From: Prorocentrum cordatum | Lineage: Eukaryota; Sar; Dinophyceae; Prorocentrales; Prorocentraceae | NCBI GenBank assembly: GCA_963575745.1 | Contig: CAUYUJ010016483.1 | Span: 1 to 42,500 of the forward strand | Length of the DNA stretch: 42,500 nucleotides | Direction: 5' to 3' | Program-made: the position numbers and the translations under genes | The notes under the pieces: generated by a model | Database searches by the model: none | The model's input: only the letters and a program-made list of their open reading frames with translations | Told to the model about the DNA's origin: nothing | In this document: positions 38,101 to 42,500 of the stretch, in pieces | How positions within the stretch are numbered: the stretch's first letter is position 1 | Layout of the letters: each line of letters opens with the position of its first letter

Positions 38101-38749
38101 CTCGGGGGCCTCCCGAGCGCGTCTTGGGACCGGGGGCTCTCTTGGGGCCGTCCTGGGCGCCCTCTTGGGGGGCCTTCTCGGAGCCGTCCTGGGCGCCTTC
38201 CGGGAGAAGGGAAGAGGAAGAGGAGGAAGAGGAGGGCCGAGGGGGGAGGTGGTGCCCCTGGAGAGCTGCAGGGGTTCCTCAAGACTCCCAAGAGACGTTC
38301 CCATACGCAAGACGCGAGAGGGCACAGGGGCGCATCCGTAAGGAAGAGGGATGCCCGAGGGCCCAGACCCCCTGGCGTCACGGAAAATGCACGTCGAGGG
38401 GTATCCTGGCGCGTTCGTGTTTCGGGGGCCTGCAACGGGTCGGGACCACCAGACATCGACGCAGGACGTACATTTTGGCGGCTGGCAGAGGGTAGGCGTT
38501 TCGCCCACGGAGCCGGGTGTGTCCCCGTCGAGGGTCTGGCAGACGTTTCGATTCGGGGTCCTCTTAGGGCCTCGTAGACAGTCTTAGGGGCCTCTTGGAG
38601 AGGCAGAAGTTTCGATGCGGGGTCCGGCAGAAGTCTCGATCTCAGGGGCCTCCCGTGGTGCTCGCCTTGGCCCGTCCTGGGGCGTTCTTCTTTGGCCCCG
38701 GGGCCCCCCGGGGGAGCCGCATCTGACCTGGGGCCCCCCTCGGGACACC
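38101..38749. other. Unassigned DNA with GGGGCC(T/C) direct repeats
   Basis: Words such as CTTGGGG, GGGGCCTC and GCCGTCCTGGGCGCC recur at 38120-38210 and 38560-38670. GTTTCGAT(T/G)CGGGGTC recurs at 38546 and 38610. No gene recognised. Confidence 0.4.
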
Positions 38750-38813
38750 CCGGAGGAGGAGGAGGAGGAGGAGGAGGAGGAGGAGGAGGAGGAGGAGGAG
38801 GAGGAGGAGGAGC
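38750..38813. repeat. GGA array
   Basis: Pure GGA, about 20 units, following CACCCC. Confidence 0.96.
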
Positions 38814-38979
38814 GGTTTCTGACCCTGGCCCGTCTGGGTGTTCTTGTCCGGCCCCGGGGCCCCCGTGGGGGAGCCGCACCTGAGGACGCCCCCCGCGGGA
38901 CACACACCCGCCTCGCGGGACCGTCGCCGCCACCCCCCCCCCCTTCCCGGGCGGAGGAGGGATCCACGAGGGACGGGGC

Positions 38980-39290
38980 ATCCCCTTCGACTCAGTTGCT
39001 ACGACGTGGCTCCCTTTCGCTCGGGCGGGCGCGCTCGAGGAGGGGGGCCCAGGGAGAGAGGGAGGGGAGCGAGGGCGGGCCCAGGGAAGAAGGGGGGCGC
39101 AGGGAGAGGGGACGGGGAGCCTCTCGGGGCCACGGGCCTCCCTTCGACTCCATTATATTACGACTTTGCTCACTTTCGCTCAAGCTGACGCGCTTTTGAG
39201 GAGGAGGGCCCAGGAGGGAAGAGCGGGGGAGCGGCGACGGGCCCAGGGAAAGGAGGGGCGCAGGGACCTGGGACGGAGACGGCGACTCGC
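38980..39290. repeat. Tandem duplication, unit about 157 bp, two copies
   Basis: CCCTTCGACTC starts each unit (38983 and 39140), followed by ACGAC.T, CTC.CTTTCGCTC, CGCGCT and GAGGAGG.GGGCCCAGG. The two units differ by several indels. The internal G/A-rich parts are less alike. Confidence 0.75.
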
Positions 39291-39339
39291 ACGGAGAAGC
39301 CCCTTACACGCCGACAGAGTCGGCGGATTATTCCCCCTC

Positions 39340-39540
39340 GACGACGCCAGCGGCGACAACCACGACGAGGCTAGCGGCGACGTCGCATACACTAGCGACG
39401 CCGACGTTCGCGGCGATGGCAGTGGCGTTGTCGACAACGACGGCGCGGGCGAAGGCGCCGATGACGACGCCGGCGGCGACGACGTCGGTGGCGACGCCGG
39501 CGGCGACGGCGACTGCGGCGCCGGCGACGTCACACCCTAG
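39340..39540. repeat. GAC/GGC-rich degenerate triplets
   Basis: GACGACGCC, GGCGGCGAC and GGCGATGG-type units. The plus frame (39166-39540) ends in an Asp/Gly-rich tail with a TAG at 39538. I regard this as repeat-driven, not a gene. Confidence 0.7.
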
Positions 39541-40043
39541 TTTGCTTCTCGAAACGCTGGAGGGCCTGCGCCAGGCACAAGAGCAGTTCTTGAGCGCAGA
39601 GCGTACGAGCGTGTGCCCGATCCTCGGCGGCCATCGGCCAGCTCCGCCCACTCCCCCGCCGCGGCCTGCCAGGTGCCCTGGGCGCCGAGGAGCGGCGGCT
39701 CTCCAAGTTCCTCAACAACCAGCGTCGTGGGGGGGTCGGCCGCCTCTCGAGGGCCACGCGCCTCTCGGGGAGGGTCCCGGGAGCAGAAGACGACGCGGGC
39801 TGCCGGGCCATGGCCGCCAGACAGAGAAGAGAAGAGGCTCGCTTGCACGCAGGAGTGGCCCTTCCCCGGAGGGGCCTTTGGTGTGGGCACCTTCGGGACT
39901 CCAGGGGCGGGGGTCGGCCAGAGCGCCAGTTCCTGCAGGATCCCGCAGCGCCAGGGTCGCATTGGCCCGGGCTTGGGTGCAGGATCCTGCAGGATCCTGC
40001 AACGCCTGACCGACCCAGGTCTGGACTGACCCGGGAGCAGTAG
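39541..40043 (+). CDS. Exon-like island 6, helicase-associated-like
   Basis: In frame 0 from 39594 to TAG at about 40041 the DNA is open. The best part, 39672-39790, reads LGAEERRLSKFLNNQRRGGV followed by GRLSRATRLSGRVPG. E-x-R-L-x-x-F-L-x-x-Q-R followed by G-R-L-S is the second half of a helicase-associated-type repeat and parallels island 3. A CTGCCAG acceptor-like site precedes it. Frame 2 upstream reads LLETLEGLRQAQEQFLSAER, which might belong to the same product before a frame or exon change. The section beyond 39800 is less protein-like and has GCAGGATCCTGCAGGATC repeats at 39971-39996. Confidence 0.42.
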
Positions 40044-41035
40044 GTTCCCTACCTTTTGGGGGCCCCCCGATCGCCGAAGGCGCAGCGGTAGCAGCGGCTT
40101 GCGCGCCCAGGTTCGTCCACCTTGCGCCCCCGTTGTGCGTGCACCTGAGGCCACTCATTGCCCAGGGCCACCCCTGGGCGGAGAGGCGTTCTTAAGGAGA
40201 GGGGGCCCTGCTCTGAGCTCGGTGTTGCAATTGTTTGTGTTCGCAAGGAGCGTGCTCGCCCGTGTGCGGGCCCGGGTGCCCGAATCGTGAAGCAGAATGA
40301 TGGGGTCCAGGGCTCGGGCCGTGATTTTTCGCGAGGTTGCATTTGATTCGCACCGTCGGATCTCATGACAAACGAACACCACACACACCCATGCCCATAG
40401 GGTGATCGGAGAGAGGAGGACTGGTTGCGGGGAGGCTCCCGTGCGAGCGGGGACCCCCAGCCGACATCACGCACCTAGTCCTTGTGCGCCCCTGTGCCCC
40501 CCCCCCCACGGGGGGGGACGACAGTAAGACGGGTGCAGAACGTGATCGTTTTCTCATTCATCGTTTTGCCGATCGGCGCGGGCCCTCGCACCCCCCCTCC
40601 CACCCCATGGAGTAGATCTTGGCTGTTTTGGGCGCCTGTTTCAAGCAGGCGGGGCCTCCCCATAGGACGCACTGTTGCAAACAGTGGCGTTAAGCAGAGG
40701 TCCGGCGCCAGGCTCCTCCCATTCCGCCCAGCGTCGAGACGCCGAGCTAGAAAACGTTCACAAGAAGAACAGCGCGACGGGATTGGCATTTTCAAGGGCC
40801 CTTGAAACGCCCTTTCCTTTCCTGCGCCCTCCCCGGTTCGTTCGCGCCGCCCGTCGTGCCCCCACGTTGACCCAGAGATTCAATTTTTCTGTGCAAGAAG
40901 CGGGTCCCCACAAGCCTCGACCCCTTCCCCAGGGGCCTGATGAGGGCCCGTGGAAACCGAAGACTACCAAAGAAGTTGTTTGTCGCGAGTTTCGCAGCTC
41001 TCGACGTGAGGGGGTCTGAGAACGTCCACTGTTGG
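40044..41035. other. Unassigned DNA, 1 kb
   Basis: C and G runs at 40498-40518 form a small C8-ACG-G8-like palindrome. No recognised gene, element or long repeat. Confidence 0.4.
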
Positions 41036-41041
41036 TCAGAG

Positions 41042-41270
41042 CTCCGAATCATCAGGGCTGGGGGGGTCAGGGGTATCTACAGATTCGCGCTTCGTGGACC
41101 TAAATTGGAGGTATCCCGGACCGTAGTTGTTTCGGATGATTTGGGCGTCCAACCTTCCCGAATCATCAGGGCTGGGGGCGGTCAGGGGTATCTACGGTTT
41201 CGCGCCTCGGGGGCCCAATTCAGAGTTACCCCAGACCGCAGCTATCCCAGAGAATTCGGGCGTCCAAGTC
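41042..41270. repeat. Tandem duplication, unit about 114 bp, two copies
   Basis: CCGAATCATCAGGGCTGGGG begins each unit (41044 and 41158). Each continues GGTCAGGGGTATCTAC.G, TTCGCGC.TCG, CC.AA.TT.., GACCG.AG.T and ends GGGCGTCCAA. The copies are about 75% alike by eye. Confidence 0.85.
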
Positions 41271-41403
41271 GAGTCTTGGAAAGTGGCACCAACACCAACA
41301 CAGCGGGGTGTCTCCACCGTGGGAAGCTGATCCAAGATTCTGCTGCTGGTGGTAATATTTCGGCCCCTTGGGAGTTCGAGTATCGCTACCATCATTGGAA
41401 TTT

Positions 41404-41600
41404 CGACCATGTTCGACTCGGTGGAGACATCGTCGAATTCGGCGGCGAAGATCTGTCCACAACCACCGCCTGGGGGATCGATCTCTCGGGACCCCTGGGG
41501 TCCAACTATGTCCATGTCCACTGCCCCCTTGGGTCCCATCTTCGGTTCTCTGGGCAGTGGATGTGGATGCTGTCTCCACCGAGTCGAACATGTCCCTTCT
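41404..41600. repeat. Inverted repeat pair, ATGTTCGACTCGGTGGAGAC
   Basis: ATGTTCGACTCGGTGGAGAC at 41408-41428 is exactly inverted as GTCTCCACCGAGTCGAACAT at 41572-41592. The arms are about 22 bp and the spacer about 145 bp. GTCTCCACCG also occurs at 41310. No target duplication was noted, and it is a single case in this window. Confidence 0.75.
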
Positions 41601-42025
41601 CGCTCGTCTCGACGTCGAATTTGGCCTTGGTGCCATGCCCTGAATTTTGGTGTCTGTTCATTGGAGCCTTGGGCGGCGATATCGAAGTCAGCTTTTCCTG
41701 CATTTGAAACGCATTTGGTCCTTCCTCGTGCTCCCCCCCGCCCTTCCTGTTGCTCTTCCCCCTTCTCGTTCGTCTCGCCTCCTTTGTGCAAGGGCGAATC
41801 TAGCCCAAATCGGGCCAAAGTTCGGTCCCACATGTGCTCCAACGACTGATCCAGCTAAAGCCCAACTCGGACAGCGCCGGGGGCCACGCAGGAACACGTA
41901 AAAGTGACCTTTCGACGGAGTGGCCTTTGGTGAGGGCACACTGGGGTTCCCCGATCCCCGATCACAGCTCGATGATGCAGTAGCGTCTTGCGCGCTTGTG
42001 TTTGATCCCCTCGCGGCCCCCAAGA
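41601..42025. other. Unassigned DNA
   Basis: Ordinary composition, T/C-rich near 41730-41780. The frames 40940-41707 and 41192-41842 show no motif. Confidence 0.4.
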
Positions 42026-42029
42026 AGCC

Positions 42030-42460
42030 GAGAGGAGGAGGAGGAGGAGGAGGAGGAGGAGGAGGGAAGGAGGGAGGGAGGGAGGGAGGAAGGGGGGAGG
42101 GAGGGAGGAAGGGAAGGAGGGAGGGGAGGAGGAGGAGGAAGAGGAGAGGAGGAGGAGGAGAAGGAGGAGGAGGACAGGACAGGACATCCGCATAAATGCG
42201 GTCAACGTCAACACACCTAGACTGGTGCCTTGAAAGCGTCTGGCAAAAGGAGGAGGAGGAGGGAGAGAGGAGGAGGAGGAGGAGGAGGGGAGGAGGAGCA
42301 GGGAAAGGATCACGGGGAGGAGGGGGAGGAGGAGGAGGAGGAGGAGGAGGAGGAGGTTGAGTGGAAGGAGGAGGAGGAGGAGCAGGAGGAGGGGAGGAGG
42401 GAGGAGGAGGAGGAGGAGGAGGAGGAGGAGTTGGAGGAGGAGGCGGAGGAGGAGGAGGTC
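42030..42460. repeat. GGA and GGGA arrays
   Basis: GGA (42030-42063), GGGA/GGGAGG (42064-42125), GGA (42125-42170), a non-repeat gap (42180-42248), then GGA blocks to 42458. A GGACAGGACAGGACA run lies at 42170-42185. The window ends just after it. Confidence 0.95.
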
Positions 42461-42500
42461 ACCCTTGCCCAGGATCTTACTCCTCTTGCGTGCAGCCGGC

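Noticed and set aside
37491-38981. 496-codon minus-strand frame
   Set aside because: Pro/Ser/Leu-rich, includes two GGA arrays, no recognisable domain and no start context.
40495-40520. G-quadruplex or promoter element from C and G runs
   Set aside because: Two short opposed homopolymer runs only; no gene start nearby to support a role.

Overview
This window looks like nuclear DNA from a GC-rich, repeat-dominated eukaryote, most likely a dinoflagellate. That assignment is an inference. It rests on a non-LTR reverse transcriptase fragment whose motifs and C-terminal CCHC zinc knuckle match the type common in dinoflagellate genomes, on near-absent coding sequence, on long trinucleotide arrays, and on many short inverted-repeat elements. 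I see no rRNA, tRNA, CRISPR array, bacterial operon or intact protein-coding gene. Nearly all long open frames are by-products of triplet repeats or of a 78-bp satellite.

Layout. 0-1.3 kb: 78-bp minisatellite. 2.3-3.1 kb: triplet arrays and G-rich DNA. 3.4-13.8 kb: dense small inverted-repeat elements among GC-rich islands. 13.9-15.3 kb: GTC, CTC and GTG/GAT arrays. 15.4-19.3 kb: more elements, some nested. 19.4-22.7 kb: GGA arrays, two elements and unassigned DNA. 23.0-27.3 kb: a giant triplet region (CTC/CTG, then about 2.85 kb of CTA, then a strand-switched GTA/GTT/GTC tail). 27.5-29.5 kb: nested and tandemly duplicated elements. 29.5-32.7 kb: a decayed non-LTR retrotransposon with a second copy of its 3' half. 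33-42.5 kb: hairpins, short duplications, more elements, GGA/CTC arrays and two further coding-like islands.

Main result. By aligning copies within the window I can define about a dozen families of 110-200 bp non-autonomous elements with terminal inverted repeats (TIRs). Many have exact target-site duplications (TSDs): family A 4 bp, B 5 bp, C foldbacks 5 bp, L 5 bp, H 8 bp, N 8-11 bp, D, T and O the dinucleotide TA. Two insertions are supported by a matching empty site elsewhere in the same window (L1 inside M2, and A5 inside V2). Several elements directly abut short GC-rich islands that read as protein and share a degenerate G-R-(L/F)-P motif. The elements may therefore be introner-like, inserting into and splitting exons. 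That last step is inference and needs RNA data.
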